A stretch of DNA of 64,000 nt, taken from the NCBI GenBank assembly GCA_963841405.1, contig CAWJCM010000001.1:1-64000 (forward strand). The letters are read 5' to 3'. The DNA comes from DATBLE01 sp963841405. GTDB taxonomy: Bacteria > Actinomycetota > Thermoleophilia > Gaiellales > Gaiellaceae. Under the pieces are notes generated by a model. The model had not been told where the DNA came from. It worked only from the letters and a program-made list of their open reading frames with translations, and made no database searches. Both the position numbers and the translations under genes were made by a program. Positions 8,077 to 16,536 of the stretch are shown piece by piece. The number at the start of each line of letters is the position of its first letter. Position 1 is the stretch's first letter.

Positions 8077-8886
8077 TCACAGAGATCGCCGGTAGAGCGC
8101 GTTCCTGCTCATCCCGGTGAGCCGGGCGACGAGATCGGCCGCTTGCCGTCGTGCCACGCCGGCCGAGACCAGCTCGTCGACGGCGCCGACTGCCTGCGTG
8201 TCCTCCTCGGCTCCCCGGGGCCGGTCCGCGGGGCCGAGCACGAGCGTGATCTCTCCTTTCGGCGGCTCGGCAAACCGCCCGGCGAGCTCGGACGCAGGGC
8301 CGCGCACGACCTCTTCGAACTGCTTGGTCAACTCGCGGCAGACAGCCACCGGACGCCCAGGCAGCGCCCCGGCAAGCGACGCCAGCGTCCGCGGAAGGCG
8401 CCGCGGCGACTCGAAGGCGACCGCCGGCCACGGCCAGCCCCGAAGCTCGTCCCACACCGCGGCCAGCGCGGCCTCTCCCCGCGGCAGATAGCCGAGGAAC
8501 TGGTAGCGCTCGGCGACGAAGCCGCTCGCCACGAGCGCCGTCTCCACCGCCGACGCCCCCGGCAGCACGCTCACCGGCACTCCCCGCTCGAGCGCCGCCG
8601 CGATCAAGCGCGCGCCGGGATCGCTCACCCCCGGCAGGCCGGCGTCGCTCACGACCGCCACCCTCGCCCCCGCCTCGAGCTGCGGCAGCACCTCCGCGGT
8701 GCGAGCCGCCTCGTTGTGCACGTGGTAGCTGAGGAGGCGCGCGGACAGGCCGTGGCGGTCGAGGAGGATCCTGGTGCGCCGTGTGTCCTCGCAGAGCACG
8801 AGATCGGCCTCCGCGAGCTCGTCGAGCACGCGAAGCGTGACATCCCGGAGGTTCCCGATCGGCGTCGCGCAGACCGCGAGCGGCAT
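8077..8886 (-). CDS. rsmI: 16S rRNA (cytidine1402-2'-O)-methyltransferase
   Basis: RsmI methylates the ribose of C1402 in the decoding centre of 16S rRNA. The 269-residue protein shows the family blocks ATPIGNLRDVTLR, CEDTRRTRILLDRHG, VVSDAGLPGVSDPG, VLPGASAVETALVASG and FESPRRLPRTL, then PPKGEITLVLGP near residue 210. A C-terminal three-helix tail (ARRQAADLVARLTGMSRNALY) is typical. The ATG overlaps the stop of the ROK gene by 1 nt (TGATG), so the two are likely coupled. Near metG, rsmI is a common neighbour. Confidence 0.95.
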   Translation of the reverse strand: MPLAVCATPIGNLRDVTLRVLDELAEADLVLCEDTRRTRILLDRHGLSARLLSYHVHNEAARTAEVLPQLEAGARVAVVSDAGLPGVSDPGARLIAAALERGVPVSVLPGASAVETALVASGFVAERYQFLGYLPRGEAALAAVWDELRGWPWPAVAFESPRRLPRTLASLAGALPGRPVAVCRELTKQFEEVVRGPASELAGRFAEPPKGEITLVLGPADRPRGAEEDTQAVGAVDELVSAGVARRQAADLVARLTGMSRNALYRRSL

Positions 8887-9794
8887 CAGGCCGGCGCGGA
8901 ATCGACGGCGTCGAGCGCGACCAGGGCGGCGCCGATCATCCCGGCCGACGTGCCCAGCTCAGCACGCACGACGCGCATCCCTTCGCGCATAGGCTCCAGC
9001 GCCTCGCGCTCCATGACCTCGCGCGCCGGGCCGAGCAGGAGCTCGCCGGCAGCGGCGAATCCGCCGCCGACGACGATCAGCTCGGGGTCGTACGCGTTCA
9101 CGATGCTGCCGAGCCCGGAGCCGAGCTTGCGCCCGATCTCGGTCAGGAGCCCGAGCGCGGTCGGGTCGCCCTCGTTGGCGATCCGCACGAGCCGGTGCGC
9201 GTCGGCCGCCGGGCCGAACGTTTCGCGGGCGAGCTCGTCGGCGGCTTTCCCCGACACGTACGACTCGAGGTGCCCGTAGCCGCCGCAGGAGCAGCGCACG
9301 CCGTCGTGGACGATCACCACGTGGCCGAGCTCCCCGCCGGCTCCGATCGAGCCGCGGTAGGGACGGCCGCCCAGGATCAACCCGCCGCCGACGCCCGTGC
9401 CGAGCGTGAGCATGACCAGGTCGGTCGCGCCGCGGCCCGCTCCGGCACGCCACTCCGCGATCGCCGCCGCGTTGCCGTCGTTGTCGATCGCCACGGGCAG
9501 CCCCAGCCGCTCACGCATCACCTCCCGGAAGGGCACGCCGACGAGCGGGATATTCACCGAGCCGATCGCCGTTCCCGTTCGCTGGTCGATCCGCGACGGG
9601 ATGCCGAAACCGACTGCGACGACATCCTCGTCGAGCAGCTCGCGGACCGCAGCCTCGAGCCCGTCGAGGAGCTCGTCCTCCGCGTCGAGCGGGGTCGAGT
9701 ATTCGCGGTGGGCGGAGATCGTCCCGTCGCTGCCGACGACGCCGGCGAGGATCTTCGTCCCGCCCACGTCGACGCCGATCACATTGGGCACCAC
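8886..9794 (-). CDS. ROK-family sugar kinase (glucokinase-like)
   Basis: ROK kinases phosphorylate glucose or related sugars with ATP in the cytosol. The roughly 302-residue protein has the N-terminal phosphate motif IGVDVGGTKILAG, the second phosphate/sugar region IDNDGNAAAIAEW, GTGVGGGLILGGRPYRG, and the ROK zinc motif CSCGGYGHLES. No N-terminal helix-turn-helix is present, so this is an enzyme, not a NagC-type repressor. Start is GTG at 9794 or 9791 just before PNVIGVDVGG; the longer reading frame to 9875 lacks family support. Specificity for glucose is an inference from the NDGNAA/HGGxG-type motifs. Confidence 0.88.
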   Translation of the reverse strand: MVPNVIGVDVGGTKILAGVVGSDGTISAHREYSTPLDAEDELLDGLEAAVRELLDEDVVAVGFGIPSRIDQRTGTAIGSVNIPLVGVPFREVMRERLGLPVAIDNDGNAAAIAEWRAGAGRGATDLVMLTLGTGVGGGLILGGRPYRGSIGAGGELGHVVIVHDGVRCSCGGYGHLESYVSGKAADELARETFGPAADAHRLVRIANEGDPTALGLLTEIGRKLGSGLGSIVNAYDPELIVVGGGFAAAGELLLGPAREVMEREALEPMREGMRVVRAELGTSAGMIGAALVALDAVDSAPA

Positions 9795-9885
9795 GAGCGC
9801 GGCAACCCTATCGTCGCGCCCGGCGCCGAGGCGTCCCAGACCGACACTTCTGCGCGTAACCGCTGGGGCTACCATTCGCCGCCGG

Positions 9886-11016
9886 ATGCCGCCGGAGGAG
9901 AAGCCCTACCGCCTCTACCGGGGAGGGCGCGTCAAGGGCAAGGTTCCGGCGGTCAGGCCGGAGCGTCCGGGGTTTCGGCGGCCGCGGATCGACCTGCGGC
10001 CGAGCCGCCGCTGGCTGCGCTGGATCCCGGTCCTGATCGGCGCCTTCCTGCTCCTTGTCCTCGTGTGGACGCTCGTCAGCTACTTCCAGTTCCGAGACGG
10101 GGTCTCGGCTGCGAACAAGCGGCTCAGCCCCCGGGTCGAGCAAACGCTGGACAAGCAGCACGGCAGCGCGACGAACATCCTCCTGCTGGGGACCGACCAC
10201 GCCCAGCTCAGCGGGCGCGAGTCGGCGAACCGCAGCGACTCGATCACCCTCGTCCGCGTCGACACCAGCCGCCACCGCATCGCGTACCTGTCGATCCCGC
10301 GCGATCTCGTCGTCGAGATCCCGGGCTACGGCAACTCCAAGATCAACGCAGCGATGCAGGTGGGCGGCCCGCGGCTTGCGGTGCTGACCGTCAAGAAGCT
10401 GACCGGCCTGCCGGTGGACCACGTCGCCGTTGTCGACTTCGGCCAGTTCGAGGACCTGATCGACAAGCTCGGCGGGATCGACATCACGGTCGCGAAGCCG
10501 ATCGTCTCCAAGTTCGACTGCCCCTACGCGACCGAGGAGCGCTGCGCACGCTGGCCCGGCTGGCGCTTCGCGAAGGGCAAGCAGCACATGGACGGCCACC
10601 GGGCGCTGATCTACTCGCGGGTCCGGAAGAACGCGCTCGACCCATCGGACACGGACTTCGCGCGCGCCGAGCGGAACCAGCAGGTGCTGAACGCGGTGGC
10701 GGGAAAGCTGACGAGCTTCGGGACGCTCGTGAAGCTCCCGTTCATCGGCGACGACCTGCTCGCTCCGATCACGACGGACCTATCGACACACTCGTTCCTC
10801 TCGCTCGGCTGGTCGAAGTTCCGCTCCAGCGGCGGATCGACGCTGCACTGCCGGCTGGGCGGCGAGGCCAGCGGCGGTGAGATCCGCTCCGTCGAGGAGA
10901 ATTTCAGCGTGATCCAGGAATTCACCGGGGCATCGGCGCCGCAGCCTCCCGTGCCGGGCTCGGGGGCGTTCGGCCCCGGGTGCGTCACCGGGAACCAGAC
11001 GCTCGGCGTGCGCTGA
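9886..11016 (+). CDS. LytR-CpsA-Psr (LCP) family cell-wall glycopolymer transferase
   Basis: LCP enzymes transfer undecaprenyl-linked glycopolymers onto peptidoglycan at the outer face of the membrane. The 376-residue product has a basic cytoplasmic N-terminus, one membrane segment (about residues 46-66, IPVLIGAFLLLVLVWTLVSY) and the LCP domain: NILLLGTDHAQ, the lipid-phosphate arginines in SIPRDLVVEIPGYG, SKINAAMQVGG, and the VDHVAVVDFGQFEDLIDKLGG block. YSRVRKNALDPSDTDFARAERNQQ completes it. The ATG at 9886 is divergent from the ROK gene with 91 bp between them. A TACCAT box at 9870-9875 may be its -10. Confidence 0.92.
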   Translation: MPPEEKPYRLYRGGRVKGKVPAVRPERPGFRRPRIDLRPSRRWLRWIPVLIGAFLLLVLVWTLVSYFQFRDGVSAANKRLSPRVEQTLDKQHGSATNILLLGTDHAQLSGRESANRSDSITLVRVDTSRHRIAYLSIPRDLVVEIPGYGNSKINAAMQVGGPRLAVLTVKKLTGLPVDHVAVVDFGQFEDLIDKLGGIDITVAKPIVSKFDCPYATEERCARWPGWRFAKGKQHMDGHRALIYSRVRKNALDPSDTDFARAERNQQVLNAVAGKLTSFGTLVKLPFIGDDLLAPITTDLSTHSFLSLGWSKFRSSGGSTLHCRLGGEASGGEIRSVEENFSVIQEFTGASAPQPPVPGSGAFGPGCVTGNQTLGVR

Positions 11017-11024
11017 CCCGGCAC

Positions 11025-12383
11025 TCAGGGCGCGCTGACGATCACGTGGAACGTGCCCGCCTGCTTCGCCGCCGCCCGCAGGAGCACCGCGCGCTGCCTG
11101 CAGACGGTCGCCGAGACCGTGCCCGGCGCCGCCGGAGCGATGAGCTGGCCGTTCGCGGGGTTCAGGAGCTGGAGCGTGACGTTCGCGGTGCCGGAGGCCG
11201 TCGCCTGAACCGTGCCGTCGAGGCCGGTCGCGATCGTGTGCTCGAGCGGCGCGAAGGCAGTCGCAGTCGCGCTCGTGACCCTGAACGAGCCCCGCAACAG
11301 GGGGTGGACGTCCGAGCGATAGTGGTAGATGCCCGGCCCGAGGTCGAGCTTCCAGCTGGAGCGCCCCTGGGCGAGCACACCCGTCTTGCGCTCGACTCCC
11401 GGCCCGCTGAGGTGGAAGTTGTCCTGCTTGGAGAAGTCCCAGACGACGACCGAATAAGGCCCCGCTGCGAGGGCCTTCACCGGCTCGGCGGCGGCGGTCT
11501 TCAACGTCACCGTCCGACCGACGGTCGCGCTCAGTTTGACCGTCGAAGCGGTGAATCGACCGTCCCAGCCCGTGGACGAAGGGCCGTTCCATGGTTGCTG
11601 CACGTCCGCGAGCGCTGCTGCCTGCGCCCCGGCGTCCGGGGTGAAGCTCGGGTCCACGACGAGTGGAAGATGCGCCCACGGATACACCCCCCGGGATTCT
11701 TCGAGAGCGCGATACGCCTCGGCGAACGCCTCACCCGTGTTGAGCCGGTAGCGAGCGCCTTCGTCGCCGGGGAAGGCCGTCCCTGCGACCGCGCGCGAGC
11801 AGACGCTCGTGTACGTCGCCCAGCGCTTGGGGCCGTAGCCGTTCGGATCCCAGGGATCGTTGCGCCGGTTCGCGGCGACGTGGTGACCGTACTCGTGCGC
11901 TGCGATGTCGAAGCTCACGCCCTGGTCGAGATCACCGGGGATGACCAGGATCTTCCGGGCCGCGCTGTAGCAACCGCCCGCCTCCGGGCCGCAGTACGAC
12001 TGCACCTCGGACAGCAGCGCGACGTAGACGGTGAGACTCGGGAGCTCGGATCCGTGGTGCAGCCAGGCGAAGAAGTTCACCCAGGTCGCGCGCGCCGATT
12101 CGTCCTGCGGGAAGGCGTCGGACAGGTAGACGGTCACCGTCTCGCCCGTCGAGGCGACCGACGGACCGCCCCACCACGAGCCCTGGAGGACGCGCTTGAC
12201 GCTGCTGGGCCGCATGGCCGCCTCGGCATCCCGGAGCCTGCCGTACGGCGCGAAGACGGGCGGTACCCAGGTCGCCTGGAGCGAGGTCACGCCGGCGACC
12301 GCTCCGGGCACGGCCGCCGAGCTCGACGCGACGCTGCCGGCCAGCAGGAGGCCGAGGCCGATGTGAAGCGCCGACCGTCTCAC
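11025..12383 (-). CDS. secreted zinc metallopeptidase with C-terminal cupredoxin-like domain
   Basis: The 452-residue protein has a signal peptide (MRRSALHIGLGLLLAGSVASSSAA). Around residues 168-174 it carries HEYGHH inside FDIAAHEYGHHVAANRR, an HExxH zincin motif, and downstream NTGEAFAEAYRALEE could supply the third ligand. A C-terminal beta domain (SVVVWDFSKQDNFHLSGPG ... GPGIYHYRSDVH) resembles the cupredoxin fold in which F-x-L-x-G-P-G and YxYxSDxH recur, with possible copper or structural role. Known family not recognised beyond that. The GTG start and convergent end with the LCP gene (8-nt gap) are clear. Confidence 0.78.
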   Translation of the reverse strand: MRRSALHIGLGLLLAGSVASSSAAVPGAVAGVTSLQATWVPPVFAPYGRLRDAEAAMRPSSVKRVLQGSWWGGPSVASTGETVTVYLSDAFPQDESARATWVNFFAWLHHGSELPSLTVYVALLSEVQSYCGPEAGGCYSAARKILVIPGDLDQGVSFDIAAHEYGHHVAANRRNDPWDPNGYGPKRWATYTSVCSRAVAGTAFPGDEGARYRLNTGEAFAEAYRALEESRGVYPWAHLPLVVDPSFTPDAGAQAAALADVQQPWNGPSSTGWDGRFTASTVKLSATVGRTVTLKTAAAEPVKALAAGPYSVVVWDFSKQDNFHLSGPGVERKTGVLAQGRSSWKLDLGPGIYHYRSDVHPLLRGSFRVTSATATAFAPLEHTIATGLDGTVQATASGTANVTLQLLNPANGQLIAPAAPGTVSATVCRQRAVLLRAAAKQAGTFHVIVSAP

Positions 12384-12404
12384 CGTGTTCAGCTCGGTCC
12401 GCCG

Positions 12405-12701
12405 TCAGCTCTCGCCGGCGGCGGCTTTCTTCTCCGTCTTGGCGGTCGTCTCGCCCTTGTCCGCCTTCTTGTCGTCCTTCTTCGCCGCGCCGTCGCCTTC
12501 GGCGGCGTCGCGCTTCCGCGACCCGCGGCCGTAGTCCGTCGCGTAGAAGCCCGATCCCTTGAAGTGGATCGGGACCGGATGGAGCACCTTGGTCAACGGC
12601 GCCGCACCGCAGACTTCGCAGAGCTCGGGATCGGGATCCGTGATCCGGTGGAATACCTCGAACAGATGCCCGTTCGGACAGCGAAACTCGTAGATCGGCA
12701 C
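12405..12701 (-). CDS. FmdB-family zinc-ribbon protein
   Basis: The 98-residue protein starts MPIYEFRCPNGHLFEVFHR, the classic FmdB/YhdT-type N-terminus, and continues LCEVCGAAP, the second zinc knuckle, then VPIHFKGSGFYATDY, the conserved family tail. The first knuckle reads CPNGH rather than CxxC, so one zinc ligand is likely a histidine. The remaining 40 residues are Lys/Glu/Ala-rich and look disordered. Function is unknown; members are proposed regulatory zinc ribbons. It stops 21 nt before the secreted metallopeptidase gene. Confidence 0.88.
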   Translation of the reverse strand: MPIYEFRCPNGHLFEVFHRITDPDPELCEVCGAAPLTKVLHPVPIHFKGSGFYATDYGRGSRKRDAAEGDGAAKKDDKKADKGETTAKTEKKAAAGES

Positions 12702-12766
12702 AGCCGATCAAGGCTACCAGGGTCATCCACAGCCCTTTTTACGCGCGTAAGGTTCGGCCGGATTCG

Positions 12767-14425
12767 ATGAACGAGAGCGCGACCACGATCGAGGCCGCGG
12801 CGCCGGCGCTTCCCCGCCTGAGACACCCCGCGGTGGAGCTCGACCGCAGGCTGTTCGTCGCCGGCGTGACGGCGGTGACGGCGGCGGTCGCCGTCTTTCT
12901 CCTCGTCCAGCTGTCGGGCTGGCCGCCGCACGAGGACGAGACGCTTCCGCTCTTCGTGGGCCGGCAGCCGCTCGGCGGCCTCTTCGACATCGTCCTGGGA
13001 AAGCGCGGCGGCGCCCCGCTGCATTTCCTGCTCGCCTGGGTGGTGGCGCACGCCGGCGGGGGCCTCGAGACCATGCGGTTCTTCTCGGCGCTCTTCGCAG
13101 TGGCGAGCCTCCCGGCGATGGCGGTCCTCGGCAACCGGCTGATGGGCCGTGGGCCTGCGCTCGCCGCGTGCGTGCTCGCGGCGGCGAGCTGGGTGCTCCT
13201 CTTTCACGGCATCTACGCCCGTATGTACAGCCTCTTCCTGTTCCTCTCGACGCTCTCGTACCTCGCCCTGCTGCGCGCGGCCGAGCGAGGCGGAGGCAGA
13301 GTTTGGGCTCTCTGGGCGGTCGTCATGCTGCTGACGATCGGATCGCACCAGTACGGCGCCCTGGTGCTCGGCTCACAAGGCCTCTACGTCCTCGCGACCC
13401 GCAGTCGGCTGAGGCAGGCCGTCGTCGCCTTCGGCGCCGTGCTCCTGCTCGCCGTTCCGTTCTGGCGGAGCAGCATCGTGCTCGCGAATCGCCTGGACGT
13501 CGGCGTCGGCGGCGGGGGCGGCAAGCTGCGCACTCCTCGCGAGGTGTTCACGTACCTCTGGCACGTCGCCGGCGATGCCTCGGCCGGGTACGGCGGGGTG
13601 CTCGTGATCGTGCTCGCGTTCGCGGTAGTCGGCCTGGTCTGGCAGGCGCGGCGGCGCCCGCGGAGCGCGCTCCTGACCGGTTGCGTGCTGATCACGCCGA
13701 CGGCCTTCTTCCTCGTCGGCCGGTTCGGCGGCAGCTCGGCGCCCGAGTCGCGCCACCTGATCTTCGTGCTGCCGTTCTTCGCGCTGGCCGCCGCCAGCGG
13801 GATCGTCGCGGTGTCGCGCTCGGCTGGCCGCTGGGGGCCGATCCTCGCCGGGCTGGTCGTGCTGGCGATCGTGCCGGCCGAGATCGCCTGGGCCTGGCAC
13901 AAGACTCCGGCCATGTTCGACCGCGAGAACCCGGTGCGAGTCGATGCGCGCCGTGCGGCGGCGGAGTGGCTGGGGTCGACCTCACGGCCCGACGACGTGC
14001 TCTTCGCCTACGAGCCCGTGTACCTGGCGGCGTGGGAGAAGCACCGGTCGGCGGTGTCGCAGACGGTCGTGCCCCGCGCCGATCCCAAGCTCGCGCTCGA
14101 GACGCTCGACGGGGCGAAGAAGCCCCTCGGGCGCGGCGTCTGGGCCTTCGACGCCGGCGACAACAACAACGCGGTGAAGCGAACGACGATCGAGCGGCGC
14201 CTGCCGTTCCCACGGAGCGAGTTCGAGGCCCGCGCGTTCGGGCCGTTCCTGGTCATCCGCACGCGAAAGCCGACACGGACGGTGGCGCACTACCTCGAGG
14301 ACGCTCGCAAGGCCGAGCTGATCGGCAAGTCGCTCGGGATGGGCGACGCCGACATCAACTACGACACCGTGCATCGCGCTCAGGTGCGGGTGATCGTCCG
14401 CTCCCTCTCGAGGGTCTCCTCGTAA
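12767..14425 (+). CDS. GT-C fold membrane glycosyltransferase (family 39-like)
   Basis: The 552-residue protein is a polytopic membrane protein with about 10 hydrophobic segments in the first 380 residues and a soluble C-terminal domain. The first outer loop carries PPHEDETLPLF, an acidic motif of the kind that coordinates the sugar donor in GT-C (PMT/ArnT) enzymes. Such enzymes use polyprenyl-phosphate sugars on the extracytoplasmic side. The acceptor cannot be told from sequence. It is transcribed divergently from fmdB with a 65-bp gap and is convergent with the following minus-strand run. Confidence 0.8.
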   Translation: MNESATTIEAAAPALPRLRHPAVELDRRLFVAGVTAVTAAVAVFLLVQLSGWPPHEDETLPLFVGRQPLGGLFDIVLGKRGGAPLHFLLAWVVAHAGGGLETMRFFSALFAVASLPAMAVLGNRLMGRGPALAACVLAAASWVLLFHGIYARMYSLFLFLSTLSYLALLRAAERGGGRVWALWAVVMLLTIGSHQYGALVLGSQGLYVLATRSRLRQAVVAFGAVLLLAVPFWRSSIVLANRLDVGVGGGGGKLRTPREVFTYLWHVAGDASAGYGGVLVIVLAFAVVGLVWQARRRPRSALLTGCVLITPTAFFLVGRFGGSSAPESRHLIFVLPFFALAAASGIVAVSRSAGRWGPILAGLVVLAIVPAEIAWAWHKTPAMFDRENPVRVDARRAAAEWLGSTSRPDDVLFAYEPVYLAAWEKHRSAVSQTVVPRADPKLALETLDGAKKPLGRGVWAFDAGDNNNAVKRTTIERRLPFPRSEFEARAFGPFLVIRTRKPTRTVAHYLEDARKAELIGKSLGMGDADINYDTVHRAQVRVIVRSLSRVSS

Positions 14426-14571
14426 CAAGGAGCCTCTTCGAAAGCTGCGAGGCCGACAGGGGTGCGGCGGGGTGCGGCGCGGCGCCGTCGCGCGGCGGCG
14501 AGCGCGGCGGAGGCGCCGACGAGGCCGCCGATCAGGAAGCTGCGCATCCGGCTGCGCCGGTTCTGGTCCAC
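14380..14571 (-). CDS. possible 63-residue small protein
   Basis: A GTG-started frame gives a basic N-terminus, a short hydrophobic stretch (SFLIGGLVGASAALAAARRRRAA), then an acidic tail with one cysteine. The frame overlaps the convergent 3' end of the GT-C gene by 46 bp. An internal ATG at 14547 gives 55 residues. It begins 9 nt after the phosphatase gene stops, which fits the operon. No family is recognised, so it may be a chance frame. Confidence 0.4.
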   Translation of the reverse strand: MDQNRRSRMRSFLIGGLVGASAALAAARRRRAAPRRTPVGLAAFEEAPCYEETLERERTITRT

Positions 14572-14580
14572 GCCGCGATC

Positions 14581-15168
14581 CTAGTCACCGGCCGCCAGCT
14601 CGTGGATCCGCGCGGCCGCGCGGGCGAGCAGCCGGCCCTCGAACGCGTAAGGGGTCGCGTTCGCGATCTGGTGGAACGGCGGCCCGTCGAGCCGGTCCGA
14701 ACCGGCGGCGGCGTTGAGCGCGTACCGGACCGGGATCTCGTGACCGACGACGAGGACGCGCTCCGCGTCGACAGCGGCCAGACGCTCGAAGGCGTCGGCG
14801 TAACGGAGCGCAGCGGCGTCGAGGCTCTCGCCGCCGGGGAAGGGCCGCTTACGGCCGAGCGCATGCTTCACCTCGTGGTACCGGGCGAGCGGCTCGCCGT
14901 CGAGCTCGCCGATCTTGATGTCGTCGAGCCAGGGCTCGACCTCGACCGGAACCTGCCTGCTGCCGAGCGCAAGCTCGACCGTCTCCCGCGTCCGGTCGAA
15001 CCGGGTGTGGACGCAAAGGTCGAGTTCCGCGTTCGCGAGTTGAGCGCCGAGCAGGCGGGCCTCGTCGCGGCCCTGCCCGGTGAGCGGCACCGAAATGGAC
15101 GGGTCGCCGTTGACGCGCCCTTCGTGGTTCAGCACCGACTCGGCATGTCGGGCGAGGAAGACGATCAA
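14581..15168 (-). CDS. histidine phosphatase superfamily protein
   Basis: The 195-residue cytoplasmic protein has the catalytic RHA motif near its start (LARHAESVLNHEGRVNGD), the second half-site HTRFDRTRETVELAL, and the distal VVGHEIPVRYAL histidine, so all catalytic residues of the phosphoglycerate-mutase-like fold are present. The substrate is not predictable. The TTG at 15168 overlaps the GYD gene's stop by 4 nt (TTGA) and gives the expected distance to RHA; the longer frame upstream is a shadow of the GYD gene. Confidence 0.88.
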   Translation of the reverse strand: MIVFLARHAESVLNHEGRVNGDPSISVPLTGQGRDEARLLGAQLANAELDLCVHTRFDRTRETVELALGSRQVPVEVEPWLDDIKIGELDGEPLARYHEVKHALGRKRPFPGGESLDAAALRYADAFERLAAVDAERVLVVGHEIPVRYALNAAAGSDRLDGPPFHQIANATPYAFEGRLLARAAARIHELAAGD

Positions 15169-15452
15169 GAAGACAGCTGATCGAGCAGGCTCTCGATCTC
15201 GATCAGCTCGAACGTCTGGAGCTTCGCGCTCCCGCGCGCGCCGAGCGCGACCGAGACCTTGGCGACCGTCTGCGCGTCGGGCGCCTCGACGATGTTCAGG
15301 AAGTCGTACGCGCCGATCATCCCCCACTGGTGCAGCACCTTCGCGCCCAGCTCCTCGACGTCGCGGTTTACCTCCTTCAGGCGCTCGGGATGGGCCTGCA
15401 AGGTCTGCACCCCTTTCGCCGTCAGCGTCGTCAGCATCACGTACTTCGGCAT
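15165..15452 (-). CDS. GYD-domain protein
   Basis: The 95-residue product (MPKYVMLTTLTAKGVQTL ... WGMIGAYDFLNIVEAPDAQT ... LGARGSAKLQTFELIE) has the layout of the GYD domain family, ferredoxin-like-fold proteins of about 100 residues with no settled function. Here the GYD tripeptide reads GAYD. AGGAGG lies 4 nt before the ATG at 15452, which overlaps the preceding stop by 1 nt; a GTG one codon upstream is possible. It is coupled at both ends to its neighbours. Confidence 0.85.
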   Translation of the reverse strand: MPKYVMLTTLTAKGVQTLQAHPERLKEVNRDVEELGAKVLHQWGMIGAYDFLNIVEAPDAQTVAKVSVALGARGSAKLQTFELIEIESLLDQLSS

Positions 15453-16237
15453 CACGCCTCCTGGGTCGGGGCCTCGAGCTTACTCGCCCTGACCCGGAGG
15501 CGGGCAGCCTGGTCGAGGTAGAGGATCGCCGCCCCCACGAAGAGCATCGGCGAGAGCACGAGGTCGGCGAGCAGCGCTGCGGCGCGCTCCGTCGCCTCGC
15601 CCCCGCTCCGGAGTAGAAGCGCGAGCATCAGCCGGACGACGTAGAAGACGATCACGAGCGTGGCCAGCCCGCCGACCGCGTGGACGAGGTCGGCGCGCGC
15701 GAGCCGGTACGAGCGGCGGAAGCTGTCCGCAACGCCTCTGTTCTCGAGCAGGGCGGCCGGGACGACCCAGCCGACCAGCGCAAGGTACGCCACGGCGGGC
15801 AGGACGAGCAGCTGCGCGAGCAGCGGCACCGGCAGGAAGACGAGCACGCCAAGCCCGTATGCAATCGCGAGCGAGCGGCCGTTCGGCCGCTTCCCGGTGA
15901 CGAGCACGAGCGCGACGATGTACGACGCGGTCAGCAGCAAGGCCCCGAGCAGGATGGTCACCTCGATGCCGCCGCCGAGCAGCGAGCTCGGCTCGTGGAA
16001 GTCGCGCGGCGGTGGATGCCCGCGCGGCTCCACCTGCCGGTGGCCGAAGGCGACGGTCAGCTGTGTCAGCGCCGCAACGGACAGGCCCAGCGGCAGCGTC
16101 TGGAAGAAGTGGTGCTGGTAGAAGCGGATCGTCTCCGCGACGAGCTGGCCGACCGAGCGCTCCTCGGGCGGCAGCGGGGGCGGAAGCGGTTGCGGCTGCC
16201 GCGGCCGGCGGCGCCTCTTGCTGGCGGTACGGGGCAT
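15452..16237 (-). CDS. polytopic membrane protein, unknown function
   Basis: The 261-residue protein has a basic Pro-rich N-terminus (residues 1-25), then an amphipathic segment (VAETIRFYQHHFFQTL) and five or six membrane helices. The pattern of an N-terminal amphipathic RFYQxHFxxxLPLxL followed by helices resembles membrane proteins of the YciC/DUF975/GDPD-anchor type, but I cannot assign a family. It ends in a 1-nt overlap with the GYD gene and starts 3 nt after a small membrane-protein gene, so all belong to one transcript. Confidence 0.75.
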   Translation of the reverse strand: MPRTASKRRRRPRQPQPLPPPLPPEERSVGQLVAETIRFYQHHFFQTLPLGLSVAALTQLTVAFGHRQVEPRGHPPPRDFHEPSSLLGGGIEVTILLGALLLTASYIVALVLVTGKRPNGRSLAIAYGLGVLVFLPVPLLAQLLVLPAVAYLALVGWVVPAALLENRGVADSFRRSYRLARADLVHAVGGLATLVIVFYVVRLMLALLLRSGGEATERAAALLADLVLSPMLFVGAAILYLDQAARLRVRASKLEAPTQEA

Positions 16238-16240
16238 GTC

Positions 16241-16450
16241 CTAGAAGCGGCGTCTGGTCAGGAAGTAATGGATGAAGTACAGAGGCAGGGCGAGGCCGGC
16301 GAACAGGAAGGTCAGCACACCCCAGGCGGTCGGATGCCGGCTGCCGTGCCTGCTCGCGTGCCAGTAGACCCACATCGAGAGCAAGGCTGCAAGCAGGACG
16401 GCGAGGACGAACTGGCCGGGGCTGACGTCCGAAAGCGCCGCGAGAGGCAC
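16241..16450 (-). CDS. small two-helix membrane protein
   Basis: From the GTG at 16450 the product is 69 residues: VPLAALSDVSPGQFVLAVLL... with two membrane helices, an intervening histidine/arginine-rich turn (WHASRHGSRHP) and a terminal RRRF. The layout resembles short 'PLDc_N/DUF' membrane proteins but is not assignable. The frame remains open to 16483, giving 80 residues if an upstream start is used. It lies 3 nt upstream of the polytopic membrane protein gene. Confidence 0.6.
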   Translation of the reverse strand: MPLAALSDVSPGQFVLAVLLAALLSMWVYWHASRHGSRHPTAWGVLTFLFAGLALPLYFIHYFLTRRRF

Positions 16451-16536
16451 CGCGCGAGCGTAGCGTGCGCTGATCCGACGCATGGGCTACCACGTCGTCA
16501 GCGCCGTGGATCACGACTAGCCCTGGCGGCCTGCTG

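Noticed and set aside
9195..10880. 561-residue plus-strand frame across the ROK and LCP genes
   Set aside because: It spans two genes on opposite strands, both with clear family motifs.
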